This document shows positions 25,358 through 34,645 of a stretch of DNA of 64,000 bases, in pieces (the first letter of the stretch is position 1; each line of letters begins with the position of its first letter). Both the position numbers and the translations under genes were made by a program. The notes under the pieces are model-generated. The model was not told where the DNA came from. It made no database searches and saw only the letters and a program-made list of their open reading frames with translations. The DNA comes from Mucilaginibacter sp. KACC 22063 (GTDB lineage: Bacteria; Bacteroidota; Bacteroidia; Sphingobacteriales; Sphingobacteriaceae), in contig NZ_CP117877.1 of the NCBI RefSeq assembly GCF_028736115.1, positions 3,534,001 to 3,598,000 on the forward strand, given 5' to 3'.

Positions 25358-27790
25358 TTAGTATATCGGCGGGAACTTGTCCGGATTGGTCTCGTTCATC
25401 ATTTGGTAAGCGGTTTCAATAACATCATCAAGAGATGGTTTACTGAAATAATCACCATCCGAACCATAAGGCGGGCGGTGCTCCTTAGCACAAAGCGTAC
25501 GTGGCTGGCTGTCCATCAGGTAATAACCACCTTGTGCTTCTAATATCTTTTGAAGGATATATGCAGATGCGCCACCGGGTACATCCTCATCTATTATAAG
25601 CAGCTTACTTGTTTTTTGCAGCGATTTGATACAGATGCCATCTTTATCGAAAGGATACAAGGTTTGCGGATCTATGATCTCAATATCCACACCTAACTTT
25701 TCAAGTTCAGCGGCTGCTTCCTGTACAATACGTAAAGTTGAACCGTAAGAAATAACCGTGATGTCAGCACCTTCTCGTAATATCTCCGCTTTACCCAGCG
25801 GCACGGTAAACTCACCCGGGTTGGCAGGTAATTTCTCTTTAAGTCGATAACCATTCAGGCTTTCCACAACAATAGCAGGCTCGTCACCACGCAGCAGGGT
25901 ATTATACATACCTGCGGCTTGTGTCATATCCCGCGGAACACACAAATGCAAGCCACGCATAGAGTTAAGGATAGTGCCCATCGGCGAACCGGAGTGCCAT
26001 ATACCTTCCAACCTGTGGCCTCGTGTACGTACAATAACAGGCGCTTTCTGGCCGCCACGTGTACGATAGCTAAGGCTGGCAATATCATCACTTAAAACCG
26101 TCATGGCGTAAATGAGATAATCGAGATACTGGATCTCAGCAATAGGCTTTAAACCACGCATGGCCAAACCCATCCCCTGCCCTATAATGGTAGCCTCGCG
26201 GATACCGGTATCCGTAATTCTTAAATCACCGTATTTATTTTGTAAACCGGCAAATCCCTGATTAACATCGCCAATGTTACCCACATCTTCACCAAAGGCA
26301 ACAATGCTTTTATCACGACTAAAGTTGGCATCAAAGCAAGCGTTTAAAACCTCGCGACCGTCAACCATTTTGTTATCAGGTGTATAATGCGCTGGTACTT
26401 CGGGCACATTCAAAGGCGAATGCGGCGTACCGGTAAATAACTTTGAATTATAGCGTTCGTCGTTTACTTCTTTCTGATAGTTGAGCCAGCTGATTAGCTC
26501 CTGTTTGACATTCAGGTTTTCGCGTGCTACCAAACGCAGCGCTTTGCGAACAGCAGCAATAACATCGCGTCGGCCTGGATCAAGGCATGAGCGCAGTTCA
26601 GCAGTAATTTGTTGTAATTCTTCGTGCTCGGCAGATTGGCGCGCCAGATCATCTATCAAGTTGGCAGCTTCATCAAGTTCGGCCTTAATTTCAGCAGCAA
26701 GTTCGTTCCATGCCTCTTTCTGGCTGTTACGCACGGTTTGTTTTGCTTCGGCTTCCAGTTTATCAATTTCCTGCTCGGTTGCAATGGCTGAAGAGATCAT
26801 CCACTTACGCATTTGCAAAAGGCAATCGTGCTCTGCTTCCCAAGCCAGGCGCTCTTTAGACTTATAACGCTCATGAGAACCTGACGTAGAATGGCCCTGC
26901 GGCTGTGTCATCTCCGTAACGTGGATTAACACCGGCACCTGCTCGGTACGACATACTTCTATGGCACGGCTGTAAGTTTCGCACAGGGCAACATAATCCC
27001 AACCTCGAACTTTAAATATTTCGTAGCCGTTGGTACCATCTTCGCGCTGGAAACCTTTTAATATTTCTGATATGTCTTCTTTGGTAGTTTGCAGTTTGGC
27101 GGGTACAGAAATAGCATAAGCGTCATCCCAAACCGAAATGGCCATGGGTACCTGTAAAACGCCCGCTGCATTAAAGCTTTCCCAGAATAAGCCCTCAGAT
27201 GTAGATCCATTGCCAATTGAACCGAAAGCCACCTCATTCCCTTTTTTTGAAAACTGTGTTTGCTGGTGCAATTCAGGATTTTCACGGTACAATTTTGAGG
27301 CATAAGCCAAACCCAGTAAACGCGGCATATGCCCACCGGTGGTAGAAATATCTGCCGAGCAGTTCATGGTTTCGGCCTGGTTGATCCAATTGCCGTCGGC
27401 ATCTACGTACCTTGTGGCATAGTGACAGTTCATTTGCCTGCCTGCGGATGCCGGGTCTTTATCAATATCAGGATGAGCGTATAGTTGCGCAAAAAACTCT
27501 TTAAGCGTGCTCATGCCTGTAGCAAACATAAAGGTTTGATCGCGATAATAACCTGCGCGCCAGTCGCCCGGCTTAAAGGCCTTAGCCATAGCCAGTTGCG
27601 CTACTTCTTTACCATCACCAAATATGCCGAACTTAGCCTTACCGGTAAGTACCTCCCGGCGGCCAAGCAAAGCAGCCTGGCGGCTTTCGAAACCTATACG
27701 GTAATCGTTAATGACGATTTTTTTAAAATCCTCAAAATTCAGTTCAGCAGTATCAAACCTGCTGGTAGTATTTAGCTTGGTCTGAGGCAT
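25358..27790 (-). CDS. Branched-chain 2-oxoacid dehydrogenase E1, alpha-beta fusion
   Basis: This 810-residue thiamine diphosphate enzyme has alpha and beta subunits in one chain. The alpha part (about 15-340) has GDGKEVAQLAMAKAF, the ThDP motif GNGSTSEGLFWE, and the phosphorylation-loop-like GSHERYKSKERL. A helical charged linker (350-440) follows. The beta part (about 470-800) has AFGEDVGNIGDVNQGF, GIREATIIGQGMGLAM, YLDYLIYAM and TRGHRLEGIWHSGSP. It decarboxylates branched-chain 2-oxoacids and feeds an E2 lipoyl partner not in this window. The fusion is common in Bacteroidetes. Confidence 0.93.
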   Translation of the reverse strand: MPQTKLNTTSRFDTAELNFEDFKKIVINDYRIGFESRQAALLGRREVLTGKAKFGIFGDGKEVAQLAMAKAFKPGDWRAGYYRDQTFMFATGMSTLKEFFAQLYAHPDIDKDPASAGRQMNCHYATRYVDADGNWINQAETMNCSADISTTGGHMPRLLGLAYASKLYRENPELHQQTQFSKKGNEVAFGSIGNGSTSEGLFWESFNAAGVLQVPMAISVWDDAYAISVPAKLQTTKEDISEILKGFQREDGTNGYEIFKVRGWDYVALCETYSRAIEVCRTEQVPVLIHVTEMTQPQGHSTSGSHERYKSKERLAWEAEHDCLLQMRKWMISSAIATEQEIDKLEAEAKQTVRNSQKEAWNELAAEIKAELDEAANLIDDLARQSAEHEELQQITAELRSCLDPGRRDVIAAVRKALRLVARENLNVKQELISWLNYQKEVNDERYNSKLFTGTPHSPLNVPEVPAHYTPDNKMVDGREVLNACFDANFSRDKSIVAFGEDVGNIGDVNQGFAGLQNKYGDLRITDTGIREATIIGQGMGLAMRGLKPIAEIQYLDYLIYAMTVLSDDIASLSYRTRGGQKAPVIVRTRGHRLEGIWHSGSPMGTILNSMRGLHLCVPRDMTQAAGMYNTLLRGDEPAIVVESLNGYRLKEKLPANPGEFTVPLGKAEILREGADITVISYGSTLRIVQEAAAELEKLGVDIEIIDPQTLYPFDKDGICIKSLQKTSKLLIIDEDVPGGASAYILQKILEAQGGYYLMDSQPRTLCAKEHRPPYGSDGDYFSKPSLDDVIETAYQMMNETNPDKFPPIY

Positions 27791-27880
27791 ATTTTATTTT
27801 GTTTAGAAGGCAAAGTTATAAAATTGAATTTTGTAATCACATGTAACAACAATGTAATAATGCTGTAACTGATTAAACTT

Positions 27881-27908
27881 TTGCATAATATAAATTGTTC
27901 TATATTTG
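27881..27908 (+). promoter_or_regulatory. Promoter of the DUF1573 gene
   Basis: TTG at 27881-27883 and a full TAnnTTTG match (TATATTTG) at 27901-27908 are separated by 20 bases. The expected start is near 27914, leaving about a 15-base leader. This is one of the cleanest Bacteroidetes-type promoters in the window. Confidence 0.75.
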
Positions 27909-27928
27909 TGATTAAGATTTACAAGGAT

Positions 27929-28330
27929 ATGAAAAAGTTAATGATATTATGCGCAGTTGTTTTAGGATTTGCCCTAAATGCATCTGCCCAAACAGACAAC
28001 AAAGCTGAATTTAAATTTAATGAGGAAAAGCACGATTTCGGCAAAATACCTCAGGGTAAACCAGTTACAACAGTATTTACATTTACCAATGTTGGTCAAG
28101 AGCCTTTGATACTTACAGAAGTGAAACCTACCTGCGGTTGTACTATTGCCGACTATACTAAAACGCCTGTTAAAAAAGGCGAATCAGGCCAGATTAAAAT
28201 TACTTACAACGCTGCGGTGGTTGCACCGTTTAACAAAACCATTGTAGTTACATCAAACGCTAAAACGCCACAAAAATATTTAAACATTGTGGGTGAGGTA
28301 GTTGCGGCACCTGCTGCAAGTAGCAAATAA
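27929..28330 (+). CDS. Exported DUF1573 protein
   Basis: This 133-residue protein has a signal peptide (MKKLMILCAVVLGFALNASA then Q). It contains one DUF1573 domain of the ASH/MSP-like immunoglobulin fold: FNEEKHDFGKIPQGKPV, then FTFTNVGQEPL, and PTCGCTIADYTK. These proteins are abundant in Bacteroidetes envelopes; no reaction is known. The ATG at 27929 is chosen for the signal peptide and promoter distance. An earlier in-frame start would add a non-signal stretch. Confidence 0.85.
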   Translation: MKKLMILCAVVLGFALNASAQTDNKAEFKFNEEKHDFGKIPQGKPVTTVFTFTNVGQEPLILTEVKPTCGCTIADYTKTPVKKGESGQIKITYNAAVVAPFNKTIVVTSNAKTPQKYLNIVGEVVAAPAASSK

Positions 28331-28350
28331 TTTTAATTTAAAAGATTTTG

Positions 28351-28386
28351 AAAAGAGGTGCAAGTTTTTGCGCCTCTTTTTGTTTT
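28351..28386 (+). terminator. Terminator of the DUF1573 gene
   Basis: A 13-bp stem (AAAAGAGGTGCAA with TTGCGCCTCTTTT, one G-T pair) and a GTTT loop run into T6. It lies 20 bases after the stop codon. Confidence 0.85.
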
Positions 28387-28399
28387 GGGCTATATCTGT

Positions 28400-28407
28400 T
28401 AACTTTG
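28400..28407 (+). promoter_or_regulatory. -7 element TAACTTTG of the aminotransferase gene
   Basis: A full TAnnTTTG match ends 5 bases before the ATG at 28412. The spacing is the same as for proline dehydrogenase and the tRNA leader peptide, again pointing to a leaderless mRNA. Confidence 0.6.
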
Positions 28408-28411
28408 CCTT

Positions 28412-29641
28412 ATGCCAAAAATATCGCTCAAAGGCGAGCAGATGCCCGCCTCTCCTATCCGCAAGCTTACCCCTTTTGCCGACAAAGCAAAACTTGAGGG
28501 CAAAAAAGTGTACCATTTAAATATCGGCCAGCCTGATATTGAAACGCCGCAAGGCATGCTTGATGCCATACATAAAAGTAATTTTAAGGTATGGGCTTAT
28601 ACGGCTTCGGAAGGGACGTTATCTTACCGCCAGAAACTGAGCGAATATTACAACAAGCTTGGCTACAACATCACCCCGCAAAATATTATTGTAACCACAG
28701 GTGGTTCTGAGGCTATTACTATTGCCATGATGACCTGCCTTAATCCTGGTGACGAGGTGATTATTCCTGAACCATTTTATGCAAACTATAATGGTTTTGC
28801 CTGCCAGAGCGATATTGTTGTAAAGCCCATTTTATCATACATTGAAAATGGTTTTGCGTTACCTGCCATAGCTGACTTTGAAAAGCTGATCACAGAAAAG
28901 ACAAAGGCCATCATCATCTGTAACCCTAATAACCCCACCGGTTACTTATATTCGAAAGAAGAATTAGAAGAATTAAAGAAACTATGCCTTAAGCATGATC
29001 TTTATTTATTCTCTGACGAGGCGTACCGCGAGTTTTGCTATGATGGCCGGGAGTTTGTATCACCGATGCACCTGGAAGGGTTAGATGAAAATGTAATTGT
29101 GATGGATACGGTAAGCAAGCGCTACAGTGCCTGCGGTGCACGCTTAGGCTGCCTGATCACCAAAAATGAAGCGGTACTTAAAACAGCCTTGAAATTTGCA
29201 CAGGCAAGGTTAAGTCCGGGTATGCTTGAACAAATAGCAGGCGAAGCCGCAGTTGATACCCCAGATAGCTATTTTGAAGCCGTAAATAAAGAATATACCT
29301 ACCGCCGTGATGTTTTGGTAAATGCACTGAACAAAATGGAAGGCGTTTACTGCCCTAACCCTGGTGGTGCATTTTATGTAGTGGCACGTTTCCCGATTGA
29401 TAATGCCGATAAGTTTTGCCAATGGATGCTGGAAGAATTTAGCCATGACAATCAGACAGTGATGATGGCACCTGCAACTGGTTTTTACAGCACAAATGGC
29501 GCCGGAAGCAATGAAGTAAGAATGGCATACGTTTTGAATGGTAATGACTTGCAGAACGCAATGATCTGCCTGGAAAAAGCCCTGGTGGAATATTCGGGAA
29601 GGACAGTTGAAAGTGATAAGTTAAAGGTTGAAAGTTTATAA
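28412..29641 (+). CDS. Class I/II pyridoxal-phosphate aminotransferase
   Basis: This 409-residue fold-type I aminotransferase of the aspartate/aromatic group has NIGQPDIETP, TTGGSEAITIAM, CNPNNPTGYLYSKEEL, FSDEAYREF (PLP-ring Asp/Tyr), and the Schiff-base lysine in MDTVSKRYSACGARLG. The Tyr after the lysine is a variant of the usual SK(S/T). The substrate is uncertain. The C-terminal residues TVESDKLKVESL are encoded by a repeat-like sequence and probably lie outside the conserved fold. Its stop is 60 bases before ssrA. Confidence 0.9.
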   Translation: MPKISLKGEQMPASPIRKLTPFADKAKLEGKKVYHLNIGQPDIETPQGMLDAIHKSNFKVWAYTASEGTLSYRQKLSEYYNKLGYNITPQNIIVTTGGSEAITIAMMTCLNPGDEVIIPEPFYANYNGFACQSDIVVKPILSYIENGFALPAIADFEKLITEKTKAIIICNPNNPTGYLYSKEELEELKKLCLKHDLYLFSDEAYREFCYDGREFVSPMHLEGLDENVIVMDTVSKRYSACGARLGCLITKNEAVLKTALKFAQARLSPGMLEQIAGEAAVDTPDSYFEAVNKEYTYRRDVLVNALNKMEGVYCPNPGGAFYVVARFPIDNADKFCQWMLEEFSHDNQTVMMAPATGFYSTNGAGSNEVRMAYVLNGNDLQNAMICLEKALVEYSGRTVESDKLKVESL

Positions 29642-29690
29642 TTTCGTACGAGAGTCACTTTTAACTAAAAACTTTATACTTTTGACTTCT
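29600..29690. repeat. AAAGTTGAAAGT-type inverted repeat at the aminotransferase 3' end
   Basis: GTTGAAAGTGATAAGTTAAA and GGTTGAAAGTTTATA, inside and at the end of the gene, are followed by GAGTCACTTTTAACT and AAAAACTTTATACTTTTGAC, their approximate complements. The second arm also supplies the -7 box (TACTTTTG, 29677-29684) used by ssrA. A similar repeat-derived tail is seen on pheA. Confidence 0.5.
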
Positions 29691-29700
29691 TAATAATAAT

Positions 29701-30065
29701 GGGGTCGACCGGAATTGACAGGATGGAGATAAATAAGTAAGCATGCAGCGCGTTGGGTGAATTAGCGCTTTAATCTGAACGCTCAAACTTTCAAATGGCG
29801 AAAATACTTACGCCTTAGCTGCCTAATTTAGAATTAGCATAGCTTTTGTCCCGCCGGTTTTCCGTTTCATCGGATCGGTATATGGGGCATCGAAAGATGA
29901 AACTGGCCTGCTTAGGGTGTGATAAGCGGGTAAGATAAAGCACCTACGGAAGAAGGTACAGGTGAGCTACTGACCTTCCCCTTCCCGACAATTTAACAGA
30001 GCTAAGCATGTAGAAAGCTTACCTTATACCATGTTTGGACGAGGGTTCGAATCCCTCCGGCTCCA
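29701..30065 (+). ncRNA. ssrA: tmRNA (transfer-messenger RNA)
   Basis: The 5' end GGGGTCGACCGGAATTGACA and 3' end GGGTTCGAATCCCTCCGGCTCCA form the tRNA-like domain. The acceptor stem pairs GGGGTCG with CGGCTCC through two G-T wobbles. The tag ORF is at 29797-29826 and encodes GENTYALAA then TAA, with GGC as resume codon. This RNA frees stalled ribosomes and tags the product for proteolysis. CCA is not encoded (ACTA follows). The 3' 15 bases are shared with the right end of the genomic island, so the island's own copy now completes the gene. A TACTTTTG box at 29677-29684 is the likely promoter. Confidence 0.95.
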
Positions 30066-30066
30066 C
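30052..30066 (+). repeat. attL: 15-bp direct repeat at the ssrA 3' end
   Basis: TCCCTCCGGCTCCAC at the tmRNA 3' end recurs exactly at 53425-53439. Flanking bases differ on both sides. The integrase gene lies 250 bases inside. This is the layout of a tyrosine-recombinase island at ssrA. Confidence 0.88.
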
Positions 30067-30088
30067 TAAAACGGTATCAAAAACCACT

Positions 30089-30124
30089 AAAACCCCTCAA
30101 ACGCTACGTTTGAGGGGTTTTTTA
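30089..30124 (+). terminator. Terminator after ssrA (within the island)
   Basis: A 15-bp perfect stem (AAAACCCCTCAAACG and complement), loop CTA, then TTTTT. It lies just inside the island boundary, so the island appears to supply a terminator for the gene it enters. Confidence 0.9.
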
Positions 30125-30314
30125 TTGTCAAAGAAGGTCAATTTGTTCATTTGAAATCACCTTTTTGGTGACCTTTCTGGTGAGCAGGTCACTTAACACT
30201 AAGCTGCTCACCAGAGGGTGCCAAACTAATTGATTATCAACATGTTCAGCGAGTGAACATCTTGTTTGAATTATGCTGCGAAGTTAATTTTGTTTAACTT
30301 TTAACAGCTTTTTT

Positions 30315-31532
30315 ATGACTAAAAACGTCGCTATTCTCTTTTATTTAAAAAAGAGAGCAAATGCCAAAGAGCAGAAAGTTCCGGTTTACATGAGGATAAC
30401 TGTGGACGGACAACGTGTGGAAATTGCAACCGGTGAAAGAATTGAACCCAGGTCATGGGATCCAAGTGAAGGACGAGCCAAAGGAAGGACTCCTGAGATC
30501 GAGGAAATTAATTCTACTCTAAACAGATTGGAGATGAAGATTAACGACACGGCCCGCTATCTCAAGGATTACGATGAAGAAATTACGGCTGAGAAAATCA
30601 AAAACCGATATTTAGGTAAAATTGAAAAACCGATGATGTTGGTGGAAGTATTTCAAGAGCATAACCGAAAAGTGATGGCTCTGGTCAATCGTGAGTTTGC
30701 CCCCGCAACGGCAACCCGATATGAAACCACCTTAAAACATACCATTGACTTTATGCAATGGAAGTACAATAAGAAAGACATCCGGGTTAAACAAATAGAT
30801 CACCATTTTATTACGGAATTTGAGTTTTACCTCCGGTCGGTAAGAAAGTGCAACAATAACTCGGCGTTTAAGTATATCAAGAACTTCGGAAAGATTGTAC
30901 GTATCTGCCTTGCTAACGGCTGGATAACTATCAACCCATTTTTAAATTACAAGATCCGGATCAAAAAAGTCGATCGTCCTTTCCTTTCTAAAGACGAGCT
31001 TGACGTAATGGCGTCTAAGAAATTTGTAGGTACTAGGTTGGATCAGGTTAGGGACATCTTCTTGTTCAGCTGCTATACTGGCTTGGCATATGTGGACGTA
31101 CAAAAGCTAAAGCGTTCAGAGATTGTTCGGGGTTTCGATGGCGAGCAATGGATCTTTACCAGCCGTCAAAAAACTGACACCCCATCACGAATTCCTTTAT
31201 TACCTTATGCACTATCCGTCATTGAGAAATATCGGGATCATCCACAATGCGAAAATGAGGACCGGCTCTTGCCGATACTAAGCAATCAAAAAATGAACGC
31301 TTATCTCAAAGAAATAGCAGATCTGTGCGGTATCAATAAAGATTTAACCTTTCATATTGCCAGACATACCTTTGCAACCACCGTTACCTTATTAAATGGT
31401 GTGCCAATAGAAAGTGTCTCGAAAATGCTTGGACATACCAATATTAAAACAACTCAGCACTACGCGCGGATTTTAGACCTCAAAGTTGGGGAGGATATGG
31501 GAGCGCTACGAAGAAAATTACAGTCTAATTAA
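30315..31532 (+). CDS. Tyrosine recombinase / integrase of the island
   Basis: This 405-residue protein has an N-terminal arm-binding part (about 1-95), a SAM-like core-binding domain (105-205) and a catalytic domain (215-400). Catalytic residues are visible in HIARHTFATTVTLL (His-x-x-Arg type), LGHTNIKTTQHYARI (His and the tyrosine nucleophile) and a basic Lys in the beta-hairpin. The first arginine box reads SCYTGLAYVDVQKL. The usual Arg is replaced, as in IntDOT-type Bacteroidetes integrases. It lies immediately inside attL and reads inward. Confidence 0.93.
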   Translation: MTKNVAILFYLKKRANAKEQKVPVYMRITVDGQRVEIATGERIEPRSWDPSEGRAKGRTPEIEEINSTLNRLEMKINDTARYLKDYDEEITAEKIKNRYLGKIEKPMMLVEVFQEHNRKVMALVNREFAPATATRYETTLKHTIDFMQWKYNKKDIRVKQIDHHFITEFEFYLRSVRKCNNNSAFKYIKNFGKIVRICLANGWITINPFLNYKIRIKKVDRPFLSKDELDVMASKKFVGTRLDQVRDIFLFSCYTGLAYVDVQKLKRSEIVRGFDGEQWIFTSRQKTDTPSRIPLLPYALSVIEKYRDHPQCENEDRLLPILSNQKMNAYLKEIADLCGINKDLTFHIARHTFATTVTLLNGVPIESVSKMLGHTNIKTTQHYARILDLKVGEDMGALRRKLQSN

Positions 31533-31563
31533 TTCAATTAAAACTGCCCATAACATTTAAGTA

Positions 31564-32085
31564 ATGAAAGAGCTAAATAGTAATGATCAACAGATAGCAG
31601 AAAAAATCTATCTTATTAGAGGAATTAAAGTAATGATAGATAGAGATCTCGCAGAGATGTACGATGTAAAGCCCATTCGACTGCGTGAACAAGTTAAACG
31701 CAATTCGGAACGTTTTCCTGACCATTTTATGTTCCAGTTATTAGACGAGGAGGTAGATTTTATGGTATCGCAAAATGCGATACCTTCTCGAAAGCATTTA
31801 GGTGGTAGCTTGCCTTATGCTTTTACTGAACATGGAATTTTGATGCTTGCCAATGTAATCAAAAGTCAGCGAGCAATAGCAATGAGTATAAAAATCATTG
31901 AAGTCTTTGTGAAATTCAGAGAGATGCTTATTTCTCAAAAAGACTTACTACTCAAGTTCGAACAGCTTGAAAAATTAGTTGTTCAGCATGATAATGATAT
32001 CACTGCCATATTTCAGGCTTTAAAGCAGTTGATAATACAAAAAAATGAGCCGCGTGAGCCTATAGGATTCAAATTTAAAAAGTAA
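31564..32085 (+). CDS. ORF6N (KilA-N-related) domain protein
   Basis: This 173-residue protein has the ORF6N domain in the first 85 residues: EKIYLIRGIKVMIDRDLAEM, then YDVKPIRLREQVKRNSERFP, FMFQL, and YAFTEHGILMLANV. A coiled-coil tail (115-160) follows. These DNA-binding modules come from phage antirepressors and are frequent on mobile elements. It follows the integrase by 31 bases and may regulate it. It ends in a low-complexity basic tail. Confidence 0.87.
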   Translation: MKELNSNDQQIAEKIYLIRGIKVMIDRDLAEMYDVKPIRLREQVKRNSERFPDHFMFQLLDEEVDFMVSQNAIPSRKHLGGSLPYAFTEHGILMLANVIKSQRAIAMSIKIIEVFVKFREMLISQKDLLLKFEQLEKLVVQHDNDITAIFQALKQLIIQKNEPREPIGFKFKK

Positions 32086-32181
32086 GGCATCACATTTTGT
32101 GATAATACCAAGGGGTCGCATTTTGCGACCCCTTGGTATTATATAATTAACCATTCAACCTTATTAAGTAAACCAGTTTAT

Positions 32182-32189
32182 TATATTTG
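32182..32189 (+). promoter_or_regulatory. -7 element TATATTTG upstream of the HigA-like fragment
   Basis: A full TAnnTTTG match ends 7 bases before the ATG at 32196. It supports that start and suggests the short ORF is still transcribed. Confidence 0.5.
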
Positions 32190-32195
32190 AGTATT

Positions 32196-32369
32196 ATGTC
32201 AAGAGTAATAAGTACCGAGGAACAATATAATGATGCTTTAGCTCGCGTGTATGAGCTTATGCAAGTTGATAATGAAGAAGGCTCAACAGTGTTGACTGAA
32301 CTTGAGTCACTAAGTTCACTAATCGAAGAATATGAGTCAGTGCATTATCCAATGCAGTCTTCAAACTGA
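32196..32369 (+). pseudogene. Truncated HigA-type antitoxin (N-terminal part)
   Basis: 57 residues resemble the N-terminal segment of HigA/XRE antitoxins: ISTEEQYNDALARVYELM, then VLTELESLSSLIEEYESVHYPM. In full antitoxins a helix-turn-helix domain follows this HYP motif. Here the frame ends four residues later (QSSN, stop), and no HigB toxin is adjacent. It could also be a functional short homologue, since its promoter is intact. Confidence 0.6.
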
Positions 32370-32561
32370 TAGACTACCAAAATTCATAATTACTCCAATA
32401 ATAATTATAGAACAAATGGCGATAGTCTCAACTATTGCTTTCATAAACATAGAAAGTTTCAAAATAAAGTTGACCAAGCAAGGATATTCTATACACTATT
32501 ATAGCAGCAAGCGAGGCGGCCTGAGAAACTCATGTCGCCTGCCGCTGCTAGTTGGCGGTAC

Positions 32562-34028
32562 TTAGGGAGCGGTCTTGTCTTTTATGAATTCTTGATATAC
32601 CCGCTCAATCTTCTCTAACAGAAAATCCACCATTTCTTTCAATACTTTCACTGACTCTACATCCGCTTTAAAATCGCTCTTATACCTTGCTTCGGCATAA
32701 CCTGATTGCAGTAGTGTAAATAATCTTACTCCTTCGAGTGTATCAAGTTTAAGCACATTTTTAATTTCATCTGTAAAAAGTAAGGTCATCTTAATTTTTC
32801 TTGCAAGGCTATGTCCGTTAGTACGGTAGCCAAGAACGGCCGTTATAATTCCAATGAGACTGCTCTCAGCTGCCTGATGTAAACAAAAGAGAGCTAAATT
32901 GTAATTTGCATCCTCAATATATCTTACCGCGCCTTTTATAAAATCTTTACCCTGATTACCCCATCTGTTCCAATTAAGCTGTGCCCGCTCTATCCATACG
33001 GTGTTGTCTATGGCATGTACGTCTGTAAGTTCCACATCGGCTGCTCTGTAAATATTAATGCTTTTGTAAAGCGTATTATGCCAGAAGCGTCTATCCTTAG
33101 TTAATGCCTCTTTGGCACTGGCAAGCTTATGGACTATCGCAAAAACCGATGCTAAGTATCGACAATTGTCTTCTATTTTATTGGCAATCTCGTGTTCCGG
33201 CGTTTTCTCCTTGTCATCAATCAGTACCAGTAAATAATAAGTAAAGGGATCAGGATGTGTGCCAATCAGGTATATCATGGATACCGAAGGCACACGTTCT
33301 ATTATGAGATTCTTCACTTCCTCAACACCTAACTTTTCGGCTTTCGTCAATTCAGGGTTAAGATCTTTTAAGGGTGAAAGCTCTCCGGGAGTAGTTGTAG
33401 TTGCCAAATCTTTATCAACTTTGCTTTTCCCCCAAGATTTGTGTGTTATAGTATCACCCGTTTTGCGCTGGTTAATGAGCCAGGCTGCCGAATAAAGTTT
33501 ACGGATATTATCATACACATCGATGATCTCACCCGCCATCATAGTTTCGTCAGCAGCACTGTTATCTAATGCAGCGTGCAACCATTCTTTCAAATAATCA
33601 CGATACTCCTGTGGGCTGATCTTTTTAAAACACTTTTTGATTGCCTTGTATGGATTGGCGATCTCCTTTGCAGAAAGATTTTTTGGGAAATAGATCCAAT
33701 CCTTCTTTTCCTCTTCAATCTGCTCTTCAGAAACATCCGGCAATTTCGGCCACCTATCACTATTTTTAAGCAATAACAAGTGCATGGCTTCAATTAATTG
33801 CACGGTTTGATCATAGATGAATAACACATGGCCAGGGCCGTGCCGGTCTTTGAAGAACTTGTCATTTAATACATAATACCGCCATACCTTTAAATCCTGA
33901 CGATGGTCGTTTGGCCAGCCGGAACTGAAGAAATCGGTGATGACTTTTAAGGGATTTACGATCTCGCTGAATCGCAAATGTTTGGGATACTGCTCCCATG
34001 GTGCAATGGTGCCTAGATACATACTCAT
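32562..34028 (-). CDS. Large protein with N-terminal repeat, nucleotidyltransferase-like middle and HEPN C-terminus
   Basis: This 488-residue protein has two similar N-terminal units. One is about 15-95 (EIVNPLKVITDFFSSGWPND) and the other about 112-190 (EIANPYKAIKKCFKKISPQE). Each unit has a later DVYDNIRKLYSAAWL / FIYDQTVQLIEAMHL helix. A middle segment (about 225-330, IERVPSVSMIYLIGTHPDPF) resembles a nucleotidyltransferase strand pattern. The C-terminal 130 residues look like a HEPN domain (ALFCLHQAAESSLIGIITAV, SLARKIKM, YAEARYKSDF) without an R-x4-6-H RNase motif. Such proteins are common on Bacteroidetes mobile elements; their role is unknown. It is divergent from the XRE gene. Confidence 0.65.
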   Translation of the reverse strand: MSMYLGTIAPWEQYPKHLRFSEIVNPLKVITDFFSSGWPNDHRQDLKVWRYYVLNDKFFKDRHGPGHVLFIYDQTVQLIEAMHLLLLKNSDRWPKLPDVSEEQIEEEKKDWIYFPKNLSAKEIANPYKAIKKCFKKISPQEYRDYLKEWLHAALDNSAADETMMAGEIIDVYDNIRKLYSAAWLINQRKTGDTITHKSWGKSKVDKDLATTTTPGELSPLKDLNPELTKAEKLGVEEVKNLIIERVPSVSMIYLIGTHPDPFTYYLLVLIDDKEKTPEHEIANKIEDNCRYLASVFAIVHKLASAKEALTKDRRFWHNTLYKSINIYRAADVELTDVHAIDNTVWIERAQLNWNRWGNQGKDFIKGAVRYIEDANYNLALFCLHQAAESSLIGIITAVLGYRTNGHSLARKIKMTLLFTDEIKNVLKLDTLEGVRLFTLLQSGYAEARYKSDFKADVESVKVLKEMVDFLLEKIERVYQEFIKDKTAP

Positions 34029-34207
34029 GGTCTTTTTGCCGCATTGTTGCTAACAAGACAAATGACCGCATGCGCACATTTCTAACCTATTCTGTAGCTT
34101 TCTAACGAAGTGTGGCATTAGCATAATTTATGCTTGTGCAGGCTCTATAAAACAGCTAACTTGAAACTTTAAATTTTCATACATTTGCCTAACCAACCGT
34201 TTTTGTC

Positions 34208-34645
34208 ATGAGTACAGCTACCGACACTCCAAAAAATATTCACCAAGGCCGCAATGTGAAACGTTTTCGCGAAATGCTGGGATTGAAGCAGGAGGCGCTT
34301 GCTTTAGCTTTAGGTGATGATTGGAGCCAAAAACGAGTATCTCTGTTGGAAGGAAAAGAAACTATTGAAGAAGATATCCTAACTCAAGTCGCTACTATAC
34401 TTAAAGTACCTGTTGAGGCCATTAAGAATTTAGATGAGGACAAAGCGGTTAATATAATTGCCAACACGTTTAATGATGAGGCTGTTGCCTATAGTCAATA
34501 TTATAAATGCACGATCAACCCAATGGAAAAATGGATGGAATCGTTGGACGAAATTAAGCAATTGCATGAGGAGAATAAAAAGCTTTATGAGCGTTTGCTT
34601 TCAAGAGAATCTGAGATAATCAACCTACTAAAAAATAGTAAGTAA
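34208..34645 (+). CDS. XRE-family transcriptional regulator
   Basis: This 145-residue protein has an N-terminal helix-turn-helix (about 12-75: NVKRFREMLGLKQEALALAL, then WSQKRVSLLEGKETI) and a C-terminal coiled coil (110-142). A TACATTTG -7 box ends about 26 bases before the ATG. Proteins of this size and shape recur on Bacteroidetes conjugative elements. It is probably a regulator of island genes. Confidence 0.82.
   Translation: MSTATDTPKNIHQGRNVKRFREMLGLKQEALALALGDDWSQKRVSLLEGKETIEEDILTQVATILKVPVEAIKNLDEDKAVNIIANTFNDEAVAYSQYYKCTINPMEKWMESLDEIKQLHEENKKLYERLLSRESEIINLLKNSK

Noticed and set aside
29701..30065. CRISPR or other repeat array in the repeat-rich regions of the window
   Set aside because: No regularly spaced identical repeats with unique spacers were seen anywhere; the visible repeats are palindromic intergenic modules and a two-copy tandem.
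32332..32565. 77-residue frame after the HigA fragment
   Set aside because: It overlaps the fragment in another frame, is AT-rich low complexity at its start, and does not continue the antitoxin's DNA-binding domain.
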